A stretch of DNA of 64,000 nucleotides, taken from a cyanobacterium PCC 7702 (GTDB lineage: Bacteria > Cyanobacteriota > Cyanobacteriia > Cyanobacteriales > Nostocaceae). Below the pieces are notes generated by a model, which ran no database searches, was not told where the DNA came from, and saw only the letters and a program-made list of their open reading frames with translations. The stretch lies in assembly GCA_000332255.1 (NCBI GenBank), contig KB235926.1:1119733-1183732 (forward strand), read 5' to 3'. The position numbers and the translations under genes are program-made. The first letter of the stretch is position 1; the number at the start of each line of letters is the position of its first letter. Shown here one piece after another: positions 18,401-27,718 of the stretch.

Positions 18401-20260
18401 GAAAATGTTGCCAGCGATGAACTGCGTCAACATTTGCGTCACAAGCTACCTGAGCATATGATACCCGGTGCTTTTGTAATTTTAGATTCTCTGCCTTTAA
18501 CTTTTAACGGTAAGGTAAACCGTCTTGCTTTGCCTGCACCCACAAGACAACAGTTAGAAGAAAATAACTACCTCACTTTGACTCCCATTCAAGAAATTTT
18601 GGCCGGAATTTGGTCAGAAATTTTAGCAATTAAACCAATTGGTATTCACGATAATTTTTTTGAATTAGGTGGTCACTCTCTTGTAGCTACTCGCGTGATT
18701 TCTCAAATCCGCAAAGTTTTTCAAATTGAATTACCCTTACGCTGTGTATTTGAATCACCAACAATAGCAAAATTAGCCGCAGAAATTGAAAAATTTACCA
18801 AGGCAGATTGTTCAGTTAAATTACCTCGTATACAAGTAATTTCGAGAACCGACAAAATTCCCCTTTCCTATGCTCAACAAAGGTTATGGTATTTCTACCA
18901 ATTAGAACCTAATAATACTGCATATAACATGTGTAACGCTGTGCGTATTATTGGTTCGCTTAATGTTCCAGCCTTAGAACAAAGTCTGAACGAAATTATT
19001 CGCCGTCACGAAATTCTACGAACCAATTTCGTTTTAGAACGCGGACAACCAATTCAAGTTATTGCTCCATCTCTAAATTTAGAATTGCCTGTTATAGATC
19101 TGCGCCAGCTATCAAAAGCTGTAAGAGAACAAACAGTTCAAAATTTAGTTAACCAGGAAACTGAAAAGCCATTTCGTTTAGATACAGACCCACTGTTGAG
19201 AGTAACGCTTTTACATCTAGAGGAAAATGAATATGTGCTGTTATTCACCATGCACCACATAATTTCTGACGGTTGGTCTATGGGTGTATTAATTCAAGAA
19301 TTAGCATCGCTGTATCAAGCAAATTCTCTTTGCAAACCTTCCTCACTACCACAACTACCTATTCAATACGCTGATTTCGCTATTTGGCAACGTCAGTGGT
19401 TGCAAGGGGAATTTCTAGACAAACTACTTGCTTACTGGAAGCAGCAACTTCAAAATTTACCAACTCTCAAATTACCAACAGACTATCCTCGACCCCCAAT
19501 ACCCACGTATCGAGGTTCAGCGCAACCTTTCACAATCTCTCCCACATTATCTCAGCAAATAAAAATCCTGAGTAACCAACAGGGTGTAACGTTTTTTATG
19601 ATCTTGCAAGCAGCATTTGCCATTCTAATGCATTACTACAGCAAGCAAGATGACATAGCGATCGGTACAGATGTTGCTAACCGCAACCAAGGAGAAACAG
19701 AAGGTTTAATAGGATTTTTTGTGAATCAATTGGTGTTGCGCATCAACTTGGAAGGTAATCCTAGTTTTCAAGAATTGCTAGAAAGAGTTAGAGCAGTTAA
19801 CTTAACTGCTTATACTTATCAAGATTTACCGTTTGACAAACTTGTAGAAGCTATCAATCCAGAACGTAATTTACAAACAACACCCTTATTCCAGGTAAAA
19901 TTAATATTCCAAAATACTCCTACAACTGCTTTAAACATTCCCGGTTTGAATTTCCAAACTTTAGAAACTGAAACCAAAACTGCTACTTTTGATTTACTTT
20001 TTGAAATTAGGGAGACAGAACATAATTTTGTGGGATTGTTGAAATATAGCAACGATTTATTTGCAGCTAAAACTATTAGTAAAATGCTCAAATATTTTGA
20101 AAAAATTTTAAATCATGTTGTTCTATATCCGACTATAAAAATTAATCAAATTCAAGAAATATTAATGCAATTAGAAAAACAAGACAGACTCACTCAAGAA
20201 AAAAAATATGAAAATTCTTTACAACAAAAGTTAAGCCAGATTAGACGTAAGTCAGTGTGA
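15455..20260 (+). CDS. NRPS, TubC docking-C-A(Ser)-PCP-C
   Basis: NRPS of 1601 residues. The first 50 or so residues (FLCSRDIKLWIENGRLRC...) look like a TubC-type N-terminal docking domain, which would receive the preceding synthetase. C1 has HHIISDG (His from 16073, residue 207). The A domain (about 530-1035) reads D-V-W-H-I-S-F-I-D-K, the serine pattern. PCP: LGGHS, Ser residue 1075. C2 has HHIISDG (residue 1267). The protein ends soon after C2, so C2 must serve the next polypeptide (21393), with a free-standing hydroxylase between them. That C / hydroxylase / interface-A order copies the first NRPS and its successor. All core motifs appear intact. Confidence 0.94.
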   Translation: MKTQEFLSFLCSRDIKLWIENGRLRCSAPKEALTPDIKAELAARQAEILAFIRQANQALKTGSEPIQPGLRPGNIPLSFSQQRLWFLNQLEPNSSAYNIPAAVKITGKLNITALSESIREIIRRHEVLRTTFTVVDGEPIQVIGKAENFTLPVVDLQILPPEQKQQEVLNLAALEAQKPFDLAKGPLIRAKLFRLSETNHVVLLTVHHIISDGWSTGILIKELTALYTAFCQGQPSLLPELPLQYADFTIWERKRLQGEVLQNLLDYWKQRLGDSLPILELPSDRPRPAISSHPKGAAQIFQISPELTQKLVAFSQQEKVTLFMTLLAAFKILLYRYTHQEDIIVGTPIANRNRSETEGLIGFFVNTLVLRTNLANNPSFRELLQQVREVTLGAYAHQDLPFEKLVEELQPGRNLSHNPLFQVMFVLQNASTEVLRLPELTIEPLKIQKKTTNFDLTLSISETQTSLKGDLEYNTDIFNDDRITRMLGHFQVLLEAIVTNPQQRLSELPLLTPNEEQQLLVEWNKTQVEYPQKQCIHQLFAAQVQKTPEAVAVVCKNEYLTYKQLNAKANQLARYLQKQGVKPEEFVGICVERSLEMAIGLLGILKAGGAYIPLDPSYPQQRLAWMQENSQLKILLTQKHLLASLPACKAKVICLDTNWELIAAEAVDNPVCSISSENLAYVIYTSGSTGQPKGAMNTHQAVCNRLLWMQDYCQLTPADKVLQKTPFSFDVSVWEIFLPLMVGASLVLAEPNGHRDPNYLVKLIVQQQITTVHFVPSMLQVFLQHPDVETCKSLRRVICSGEALTLELQKRYFSRLNAPLFNFYGPTEAAIDVTFCKCENHPFSTAAPPIGRPIANTQIYLLDRYLNPVPIGVPGELYIGGIGVGRGYLNNPQLTAQKFIPDPFSKIPGVRLYKTGDLARYLPDGNIEYLGRIDYQVKLRGFRIELGEIEAVLEQHPAVSQCVVMMREDIPGNQCLVAYVAAENVASDELRQHLRHKLPEHMIPGAFVILDSLPLTFNGKVNRLALPAPTRQQLEENNYLTLTPIQEILAGIWSEILAIKPIGIHDNFFELGGHSLVATRVISQIRKVFQIELPLRCVFESPTIAKLAAEIEKFTKADCSVKLPRIQVISRTDKIPLSYAQQRLWYFYQLEPNNTAYNMCNAVRIIGSLNVPALEQSLNEIIRRHEILRTNFVLERGQPIQVIAPSLNLELPVIDLRQLSKAVREQTVQNLVNQETEKPFRLDTDPLLRVTLLHLEENEYVLLFTMHHIISDGWSMGVLIQELASLYQANSLCKPSSLPQLPIQYADFAIWQRQWLQGEFLDKLLAYWKQQLQNLPTLKLPTDYPRPPIPTYRGSAQPFTISPTLSQQIKILSNQQGVTFFMILQAAFAILMHYYSKQDDIAIGTDVANRNQGETEGLIGFFVNQLVLRINLEGNPSFQELLERVRAVNLTAYTYQDLPFDKLVEAINPERNLQTTPLFQVKLIFQNTPTTALNIPGLNFQTLETETKTATFDLLFEIRETEHNFVGLLKYSNDLFAAKTISKMLKYFEKILNHVVLYPTIKINQIQEILMQLEKQDRLTQEKKYENSLQQKLSQIRRKSV

Positions 20261-20285
20261 TAAGGTATTTTACAGGATACAAGCA

Positions 20286-21329
20286 ATGCTGGACAATCAA
20301 ACAAATAGTTTATGCAAGTTAGGCAAAATCAAACGCAAAGCAGTTAATCTTGATGAGATTAAATTAATTAAAACAGAATATTTTCCCGACAGTCCTAACT
20401 TTCCTTTAGTGATCAAACCAGCGGTTAAAGGAGTAGATTTAACAACTTGGGCTAAAAATAATCGAGAATTTTTACAAGCAGAATTACTAAAACATGCAGC
20501 AATTTTGTTTCGGGGTTTCCACGTTACGTCAACAGAAGAATTTGAGCAAATTATTGCTGCTATTTGTAAAGAAGCATTGGAATATCGCTATCGGGCATCA
20601 CCGCGTACGCAAGTAGCTGGTAGAATTTACACATCTACTGATTATCCAGCGGACCAAAGTATATTTCCTCATAACGAACACGCTTATTCTCCTACCTTTC
20701 CTTTAAAAATATTTTTCTTTTGTCTGGTTCCACCAGCACAAGGAGGAGAAACACCAATTGGTAATTGTCGTCAAGTTCTCGCTCGTATTGACCCTCAAGT
20801 AAGAGAAGGATTCGTTGCCAAAAAAGTTATGTACGTGCGCAACTTTGGTGACGGATTTGGCTTACCTTGGCAAACTGTTTTTCAAAGCACAGATAAAGCC
20901 GAAGTAGAAGAATATTGTCGTAAAAATGGAATTGATTTTGAATGGAAAGAAGGAGATAAATTAAGAACTCGTCAGGTGGGACCAGCTATTATTAAACATC
21001 CCCTAACCGGGGAAATGGTTTGGTTTAACCACGCCACTTTTTTTCATGTCTCTACATTAGAAGCAAAAATTCGTAATTATCTATTATCTAATTTTGCAGA
21101 AAAGGATTTACCAACAAATACATATTACGGTGATGGTTCACCCATTGAGCCGGAAGTTTTAGAGCATTTGCGTCAAGTTTATCAACAGCAGATGGTCAGC
21201 TTTACCTGGGAAAAAGGAGATGTTTTGATGCTCGATAATATGTTAGCTATACATGCTCGCAATTCCTTTGTTCCACCGAGAAAAATTTTAGTGGGAATGG
21301 CTGAACCCTATACTCTTTCAGCTAGCTAG
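20286..21329 (+). CDS. TauD/SyrP-like Fe(II)/2-oxoglutarate hydroxylase
   Basis: Complete TauD-family dioxygenase of 347 residues. Metal ligands are HNE in IFPHNEHAYS and the His of AIHARNSF; the Arg of PPRKILVGM is the likely 2-oxoglutarate contact. The N-terminus (KRKAVNL...FPLVIKPAVKGVDLTTW) matches the last residues of the first NRPS in this window, which shows that the 5836 copy was once longer and fused. Carrier-bound amino acid hydroxylases of this type (SyrP and the beta-hydroxyaspartate siderophore enzymes) act beside a dedicated C-like interface domain. One such domain opens the next gene, 63 bases downstream. The residue it acts on is uncertain, because the A-domain code of that module is not one I can assign. 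Confidence 0.9.
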   Translation: MLDNQTNSLCKLGKIKRKAVNLDEIKLIKTEYFPDSPNFPLVIKPAVKGVDLTTWAKNNREFLQAELLKHAAILFRGFHVTSTEEFEQIIAAICKEALEYRYRASPRTQVAGRIYTSTDYPADQSIFPHNEHAYSPTFPLKIFFFCLVPPAQGGETPIGNCRQVLARIDPQVREGFVAKKVMYVRNFGDGFGLPWQTVFQSTDKAEVEEYCRKNGIDFEWKEGDKLRTRQVGPAIIKHPLTGEMVWFNHATFFHVSTLEAKIRNYLLSNFAEKDLPTNTYYGDGSPIEPEVLEHLRQVYQQQMVSFTWEKGDVLMLDNMLAIHARNSFVPPRKILVGMAEPYTLSAS

Positions 21330-21392
21330 CTGCACTGTCACATGAAAACAAAAAAGTTATTAACGAACATTAGGACGTAGAAGCAAACAGGT

Positions 21393-24300
21393 ATGGATAT
21401 ACAAGCAGCAATTAGAGAAGGATTCCGACTTTCACCACAGCAAGAACATTTATGGTCCTTACAGCAATGTACTCGTAATTCTGTATATCGCAGTGATTGC
21501 GTAATTTCAATCACAGGCAATTTGGATCTAGAACGCTTGCAATTAGCTTTACAAACTGTTGTTGCTCGCCATGAAATACTCCGCACTTGTTTTTGTTGTC
21601 TTCCAGGGATGACTATTCCTGTACAGGTAATTACCAATAACCAAGTAACTTTAGCTCCAAGGTACGATTTGAGTGATTGCAGCGCTGAAAAGCAAAAGGC
21701 TAAATTACAGACAATTATTGAGGATTTAAAATGTCTTCCTTTTGAATTAGAAAAGGGTTTGGTTTTACAAACTGCTTTAATTTCTCTTTCCCAGCAGGAG
21801 CATCTTTTATATGTTAGTTTCCCTGCCATTTGCGGCGATGCTGTTAGTCTGCATAATTTCATGGCAGAAATTGCTAGTGCTTACTCGGGTAAGCTTGACG
21901 ATGAATTATCGGAAGGAACACTACAATATGCTGATTTTTCTGAATGGCATAACCAAATATTAGTAGCAGAAGAAACTGAAATAGGTAGGAAATACTGGTT
22001 ACAGAAAAATTTATCTATTATTGATGTTTTTCAGTTACCTTATGAAATTGATAATCCCAACTACAAAGAATTTGAACCAAAAGTTATTGAGTTTTTAATT
22101 GAGAATGATGTGGGGCGAAAAATAGAAAGTATATCTAAACAATATAATAGTTGTAGTGCTGTATTTTTTCTTACTTGTTGGCAGATTTGGCTGTGGCGAT
22201 CGCTCCAGCAATCGGAAATTGTTGTGGGTGTAGGTGTAGATGGAAGAAAATATGATGAACTAAAAAATGCCTTGGGTTTATTTGCCAAATATCTACCACT
22301 AACTTGCCATTTAGAAGCAAATTTAACTTTTGTTGAAATTTGTCAACAAGTTAATAAATCTATACAAGAAATAAATAAATGGCAAGAATGCTTTAGTTGG
22401 GAACAAATCGATAATTCTAGTACCAAATTAACTTATTTACCATTCGGCTTTGATTGGGAACAGAAAGCTGGCATTTGTTATGCGGAAAATTTAAAATTTA
22501 CTATGCTGGAGCAGTTCAGTTGTCTCGAGCGCTTTCAAATTCAACTTTCCTGTCAACAACTAGCCGAATCTTTCCATTACAAATTTTATTACGATTCTAA
22601 TTTATTCCAGGTCGAAAGCATGGAACTCATAGCAGAGCAGTTCCATCAGTTGCTAGTCAGTGTTGTTAATAATCCCCAGGAAATAATAGGTAAGCTCAAT
22701 ATTTTGAGCGATCGCGCTCGACACCAACTTTTATTTGAGTTTAATCAAACTGAAGTTAATTTTCCACAAAATCAGTGTATTCACCTCAGCTTTGCAGAAC
22801 AAGCAGAACGAACGCCAAATAATATTGCTGTTGTATTTAACGGTCAGCAACTTACCTATGCAGAACTGAATGCACGCGCCAACCAATTAGCTCATTACTT
22901 GCAAAATTTGGGCGTAGGTGCAGAAACATTAGTGGGAATTTATGTTGAACGTTCTTCAGAAATGCTCGTTGGTATCTTGGGTATTCTCAAAGCGGGTGGT
23001 GCTTATGTTCCTCTCGATCCGCACTATCCCCGAGAACGTTTAGCTTTGATCTTAGAAGACATTCAATTATCTGTATTGTTAACTCAGCAACATCTACTGC
23101 AAAGCTTACCTGAGTACAACGCACAAACAATCTGCTTGGATACAGACTGGAAAACCATAGCGCTACAAAGTCAGGAAAATCCCCTCCTCACAACAACTCC
23201 TGAAAATTTAGCTTACGTTATTTACACTTCTGGTTCTACGGGTAAGCCTAAAGGAGTGGCGATCGCCCATTGCAACTTAGTTCATTCCACTAACGCACGC
23301 ATTCTCTACTATCGAGAATCTGTAAGCAACTTCTTGTTACTATCATCCTTTGCTTTTGATAGTTCAATTGCAGGTATTTTTTGGACTCTTTGTAGCGGCG
23401 GAACCCTACACTTACCAGAAGAAGGTGCACAACGGGAAGTACCTAAACTTGTAGAATTAATTTCTCAAAATCGCGTTTCCCATTTATTAAGTCTTCCGTC
23501 TCTGTATGCCCTGATTTTACAACAGGCAAAACCAGAACAGTTAAATTCCTTACGTACTGTTATAGTTGCCGGTGAAGCTTGTCCGCCACAATTGGTACAA
23601 TATCATTCTCAATTATACCCAGAAACGTCTTTATTTAACGAGTACGGACCAACAGAAGCAACCGTTTGGAGTAGTGTATGTCATTGCTATTCTCAAAAGA
23701 CCAAAACACGAGTTCCTATTGGTAACCCTATAGCAAATACGCAGATATACATACTAGACTCTGACTTACATCCAGTTCCCGTTGGCGTTCCCGGTGAAAT
23801 TTATATTGGTGGTGAAGGATTAGCTAGAGGTTATTTCAATCAACCTGAAATCACCTCCGAAAAATTCATTCCTCATCCCTTTAGTCAAAAACCAGGAATG
23901 CGTTTGTATAAAACTGGTGATTTAGGGCGATATCTTCCAGATGGTAACATTGAGTTTTTAGGACGTATTGACAACCAAGTCAAAATTCGTGGTTTCCGTA
24001 TTGAATTAGGTGAAATTGAAGCTTTACTAAATCAACATTCTCAAGTGCAAGAAACAGTGGCGATCGCTCGTGAAGATGCACCAGGACAAAAACGCTTAGT
24101 TGCTTATGTAGTTCCCCAACTCAAATCAGCCATTACAGCTAACGAACTGCGCAACTTTCTCACAGAGAGACTACCAGAATTTATGGTTCCATCAGCGATC
24201 GTCTTCCTCAAAGAATTACCTCTAAATCCTAACGGTAAAGTTGATAGAAAAGCACTACCCGCACCAGAACAATTTGCCTCAGATTTTTTAGAAACATTTG

Positions 24301-25748
24301 TTCCTCCTCGCACTCCTGTAGAAGAAATTTTAGCTCAAATTTGGGCTGAAGTTTTAAAGGTTGACAAAGTTGGTATCAACGACAACTTTTTTGAATTGGG
24401 CGGACATTCTCTGTTAACAACTCAGCTACTTTTCAAAGTTAAAGAAGCTTTTAATTTAGATATTTCTTTAGGTAGTTTTTTAGAAAAACCTACCGTAGCA
24501 GGTTTAGCACAAAAAATTGTCCAATTTGGTCAATTAGAAGTTCCTTGCCAAACTTTAAATATCAAATCTGAAAGTGCTTTAGACCCTATAATTTTTCCTC
24601 CAAACCTCGGTCAGTTTATTTCCAAGCCAAAGGCAATTCTCTTAACAGGACCCACAGGCTTTCTCGGAGCATTTTTACTAGCAGAACTTTTGCAAATAAC
24701 CAAGGCAAATATCTATTGTTTAGTACGCTCTTCCAGTCTTGAAGACGCCTGGAGCAAGCTAAAAACCTCTCTCCAATCTTATCAAATTTGGAATGAAAAT
24801 TTTAGCTCTAGAATCATTCCCATCCTTGGCGATTTAACCAAGCCGCTTCTAAATTTAAAATCTGAAACATTTCATCAATTAGCTAGCACTATTGACGTTA
24901 TTTACCATAATGGTGCTTGGGTAAATCACATTTATCCCTATTTTATTCTCAAACCTGCAAACGTCCTAGGTACACAAGAGATCCTGCGATTGGCCAGTCA
25001 AACTAAAACCAAGCCAGTACATTTTATTTCTAGTTCTGGTGTTGTAGGTTCAAAAGTTGAATCTGGCGTCAAATTAGTTCGAGAACAGGATAATCTCGAT
25101 GAAAACGAATTTCCTAACAATGGATATTGTCAAACTAAATGGATTGCTGAAAAATTAGTACAAACAGCTGCTCAAAGAGGAATCCCTGTCTGTATCTACA
25201 GACCATCACGCATATCTGGACACAGTCAAACTGGTGTTTTTAACAGTAACGACTTCCTCTACAAACTGATAATAAGTTGCGTGCAATTAAAAAGTGTACC
25301 AGATGTGGATATCAGAGAAAACATAGTCCCGGTAGATTATGTTAGTAAAGCAATAGTTTATTTATCCCAGCAAGAAGAATCTCTAGGTAAAACATTTCAT
25401 TTAGTACATTCCCAAACTCTTCACTCTCATACGTTAATCGAATATATTCGCTCTCTAGGTTATAGAATTGAGCAAATTCCCTACAGGCATTGGCGGGAAA
25501 AATTACTCAAAATTACTCAAGGATATTTAGAGCATCCTTTATATTCATTGGTACCATTTTTCCCAGAATTTCCACAACACAATTCGGGATTATTACAACT
25601 TGATAATCAAAATGTTATCAAGGGCTTGTTAAATACTTCGATTACTTGTCCTTCAATAGATGGTCAATTACTCAAGGTTTATTTTGACTATTTAGGCAAC
25701 AAAGGTTTTTTATCGAATTTAAGTTCTGACAATAATTTCCTTCTATAA
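21393..25748 (+). CDS. NRPS, interface-A-PCP-thioester reductase (terminal module)
   Basis: Last synthetase of the line, 1451 residues. Residues 1 to about 430 are a condensation-like domain with PAICGDA (144-150) in place of HHxxxDG, the same signature as in the NRPS at 6660. The A domain (about 460-975) has YTSGSTGKPKG and NEYGPTEATVW; its code reads D-S-A-L-I-A-E-V-W-K, which I cannot assign. PCP: LGGHS, Ser residue 1006. The C-terminus is a thioester reductase: TGPTGFLG nucleotide-binding loop near 1086, Ser in ISSSG, and YCQTK near 1245. It should release the peptide as an aldehyde or alcohol with NAD(P)H, so no thioesterase is needed. The aminotransferase that follows may act on that aldehyde. 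Confidence 0.93.
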   Translation: MDIQAAIREGFRLSPQQEHLWSLQQCTRNSVYRSDCVISITGNLDLERLQLALQTVVARHEILRTCFCCLPGMTIPVQVITNNQVTLAPRYDLSDCSAEKQKAKLQTIIEDLKCLPFELEKGLVLQTALISLSQQEHLLYVSFPAICGDAVSLHNFMAEIASAYSGKLDDELSEGTLQYADFSEWHNQILVAEETEIGRKYWLQKNLSIIDVFQLPYEIDNPNYKEFEPKVIEFLIENDVGRKIESISKQYNSCSAVFFLTCWQIWLWRSLQQSEIVVGVGVDGRKYDELKNALGLFAKYLPLTCHLEANLTFVEICQQVNKSIQEINKWQECFSWEQIDNSSTKLTYLPFGFDWEQKAGICYAENLKFTMLEQFSCLERFQIQLSCQQLAESFHYKFYYDSNLFQVESMELIAEQFHQLLVSVVNNPQEIIGKLNILSDRARHQLLFEFNQTEVNFPQNQCIHLSFAEQAERTPNNIAVVFNGQQLTYAELNARANQLAHYLQNLGVGAETLVGIYVERSSEMLVGILGILKAGGAYVPLDPHYPRERLALILEDIQLSVLLTQQHLLQSLPEYNAQTICLDTDWKTIALQSQENPLLTTTPENLAYVIYTSGSTGKPKGVAIAHCNLVHSTNARILYYRESVSNFLLLSSFAFDSSIAGIFWTLCSGGTLHLPEEGAQREVPKLVELISQNRVSHLLSLPSLYALILQQAKPEQLNSLRTVIVAGEACPPQLVQYHSQLYPETSLFNEYGPTEATVWSSVCHCYSQKTKTRVPIGNPIANTQIYILDSDLHPVPVGVPGEIYIGGEGLARGYFNQPEITSEKFIPHPFSQKPGMRLYKTGDLGRYLPDGNIEFLGRIDNQVKIRGFRIELGEIEALLNQHSQVQETVAIAREDAPGQKRLVAYVVPQLKSAITANELRNFLTERLPEFMVPSAIVFLKELPLNPNGKVDRKALPAPEQFASDFLETFVPPRTPVEEILAQIWAEVLKVDKVGINDNFFELGGHSLLTTQLLFKVKEAFNLDISLGSFLEKPTVAGLAQKIVQFGQLEVPCQTLNIKSESALDPIIFPPNLGQFISKPKAILLTGPTGFLGAFLLAELLQITKANIYCLVRSSSLEDAWSKLKTSLQSYQIWNENFSSRIIPILGDLTKPLLNLKSETFHQLASTIDVIYHNGAWVNHIYPYFILKPANVLGTQEILRLASQTKTKPVHFISSSGVVGSKVESGVKLVREQDNLDENEFPNNGYCQTKWIAEKLVQTAAQRGIPVCIYRPSRISGHSQTGVFNSNDFLYKLIISCVQLKSVPDVDIRENIVPVDYVSKAIVYLSQQEESLGKTFHLVHSQTLHSHTLIEYIRSLGYRIEQIPYRHWREKLLKITQGYLEHPLYSLVPFFPEFPQHNSGLLQLDNQNVIKGLLNTSITCPSIDGQLLKVYFDYLGNKGFLSNLSSDNNFLL

Positions 25749-26016
25749 TGAGATGTTCTTGCTCCTATGGGCTACCACAATTATTTGCGATCCGGAAAAT
25801 CAAATCGGTCAAATTTATTTGACAGTTGGCAACATTTTGATAAAGTTCTTGTAGAAAAATGGTATTTCAAAAAATAAATTATTTCTACTTAGCGATGTTA
25901 CTAGTTATGATGCTTGTTATAACTTAGGAATATCACCGAATTCCGACAGTACTTATTTTCTTTGCTACAAATCAATACATGCTTAATGACAAATACAAAT
26001 TATTGAAAAAAATCCC

Positions 26017-27444
26017 ATGAACTTACAAAATTTAACATTTTCTCAGAGTTCCACCGCAGGACTTACTAACCAGCAAGAAAAATATTTGCAAGACTTTATT
26101 AATCACTACAATGCGCGAACCAAAACATCAAAAAAAATTTCGCAAACTTATCGTTCTGTTTTGTCTGATGATAAAAATTTAGGAGAGTTTAATTTACTCT
26201 TTAAGGAGATGTATTATCCCATTGTCGCTAATCGCTCTCTAGGTTCTAAAATCTGGGATGTAGATGGAAATGAATATATAGATGTGATGATGGGATTGGG
26301 TATCAATCTTTTTGGTCATAACCCGTCTTTCGTTAAAGAAGCTTTAATAAATCAACTGGATAAAGGTATTCAAATTGGTCCCCAATCAGAACTTGTTGGT
26401 GAAGTAGCTGAGTTGATTTCTCAACTGACTGGAATGGAACGGGTTTGTTTTAGCAATACAGGTACAGAAGCTGTAATGACTGCTATCCGCATTGCTCGCG
26501 CTGTTACGGGACGCAATAAAATTGCTGTATTTTCTGGTTCCTATCACGGTCATTTTGATGGTACTTTAGTGAAAGCAAATCAAGCAGAAAATAATCATGC
26601 TGCAGTACCATTAGCACCTGGAGTATTGCCAAATTTTGTTAAGGATGTTTTAGTGTTAGATTATGGCAATATAGAATCATTAGAAATCATTAAAATGCAT
26701 CAACAAGAATTAGCAGCAGTGTTGGTAGTTCCCGTACAAACCAGCAGACCAGCTTTACAGCCAAAGGATTTTCTACATCGCTTACGGAAATTAACGCAAG
26801 TAGCTGACATTGCTTTAATTTTTGATGAATTAGTTACAGGTTTTCGCATTCATCCTGGTGGCGCTCAAGCTTATTTTGGTTTGCAAGCGGATATCGCCAC
26901 CTATGGAAAAATCGTTGGCGGTGGCATGCCTATTGGAGTAATTGCTGGTAAAAGTAAATATATGGATGCAATTGATGGCGGTGTGTGGAATTACGGCGAC
27001 GATTCTTATCCGCGGACGAAAAAAACATTTTTTGCAGGTACTTTTTGCAAGCATCCACTAGCGATCGCTGCTGCCAAAGCTGTTTTGAAATATTTGCAAA
27101 CCCAAGGGCCGTCATTGTATCAGAAATTGAATGAACGTACCGCACAGTTTATTAATACTTTGAATAATTATTTTGCTGCAGAAAATTTACCATTACGAAT
27201 GGCAAACTTTGGCTCGCTCTTTGGTTCTGCATCTTTAGAAATCACTGCAGGAAATTCTCATGCACTAGCCATGAATTTATTAAAATATCATCTCCTTGCT
27301 CGTGGAGTTCACCTTTTAGGTGTAAGCGGTTATTTATCTACAGCTCATACAGATGAAGACATCAACTACATTATTCAAGCTGTTAAGGATAGTATAGAAA
27401 AACTTAGGTTTGGAGGTTTTCTACCTTCCTGCGTTTCTGCTTAA
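26017..27444 (+). CDS. GSA-aminomutase-like class III aminotransferase (NRPS-associated)
   Basis: PLP enzyme of 475 residues resembling glutamate-1-semialdehyde aminotransferases and the AMT domains of hybrid NRPS/PKS lines. It shows SNTGTEAVMTAIRIARA, GSYHGHFDG, the Asp of FDELVTGFR and the PLP lysine in TYGKIVGGGMP (residue 298). It differs from HemL by its long N-terminus and its setting. Two roles fit: reductive amination of the aldehyde released by the reductase domain just upstream, as MxcL does for myxochelin B, or supply of an amino building block. The first is favoured by position. A gap of 268 bases separates it from the NRPS, and the MbtH gene follows after 34 bases. Confidence 0.87.
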   Translation: MNLQNLTFSQSSTAGLTNQQEKYLQDFINHYNARTKTSKKISQTYRSVLSDDKNLGEFNLLFKEMYYPIVANRSLGSKIWDVDGNEYIDVMMGLGINLFGHNPSFVKEALINQLDKGIQIGPQSELVGEVAELISQLTGMERVCFSNTGTEAVMTAIRIARAVTGRNKIAVFSGSYHGHFDGTLVKANQAENNHAAVPLAPGVLPNFVKDVLVLDYGNIESLEIIKMHQQELAAVLVVPVQTSRPALQPKDFLHRLRKLTQVADIALIFDELVTGFRIHPGGAQAYFGLQADIATYGKIVGGGMPIGVIAGKSKYMDAIDGGVWNYGDDSYPRTKKTFFAGTFCKHPLAIAAAKAVLKYLQTQGPSLYQKLNERTAQFINTLNNYFAAENLPLRMANFGSLFGSASLEITAGNSHALAMNLLKYHLLARGVHLLGVSGYLSTAHTDEDINYIIQAVKDSIEKLRFGGFLPSCVSA

Positions 27445-27478
27445 ATTTTAGTTAGTTACGAGGAATACATAGATAAAG

Positions 27479-27718
27479 ATGACTCCAGCAAATTCAGAAG
27501 ACACTACAACCTATAAAGTAGTAATCAATGATGAAGAACAATATTCTATATGGCCTGCAGAACGAGAAAATCCTCTTGGTTGGAGAGATGCAGGAAAAAG
27601 CGGACTGAAATCGGAATGTCTAGAATACATTAAGCAAGTGTGGACTGATATGAGACCGCTGAGTTTACGCAAGAAAATGGAACAATTGTCCGGTGAAAGT
27701 TCGCAAGATACGGCGTAG
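27479..27718 (+). CDS. MbtH-like protein
   Basis: Small 79-residue MbtH-family protein. The family signature is visible: NDEEQYSIWP, a conserved tryptophan in NPLGWRDAG, and VWTDMRPLSLR. MbtH proteins bind A domains and promote their folding and activation. It is the only one in the window and lies at the 3' end of the NRPS cluster, so it probably serves several of the A domains upstream. Confidence 0.95.
   Translation: MTPANSEDTTTYKVVINDEEQYSIWPAERENPLGWRDAGKSGLKSECLEYIKQVWTDMRPLSLRKKMEQLSGESSQDTA

Noticed and set aside
21338-21862. 174-codon - strand open frame over the start of the terminal NRPS
   Set aside because: Antisense shadow of a strongly conserved condensation-like domain.
25767-25877. 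36-codon open frame between the terminal NRPS and the aminotransferase
   Set aside because: No recognisable similarity, no ribosome binding site, and short enough to be chance.
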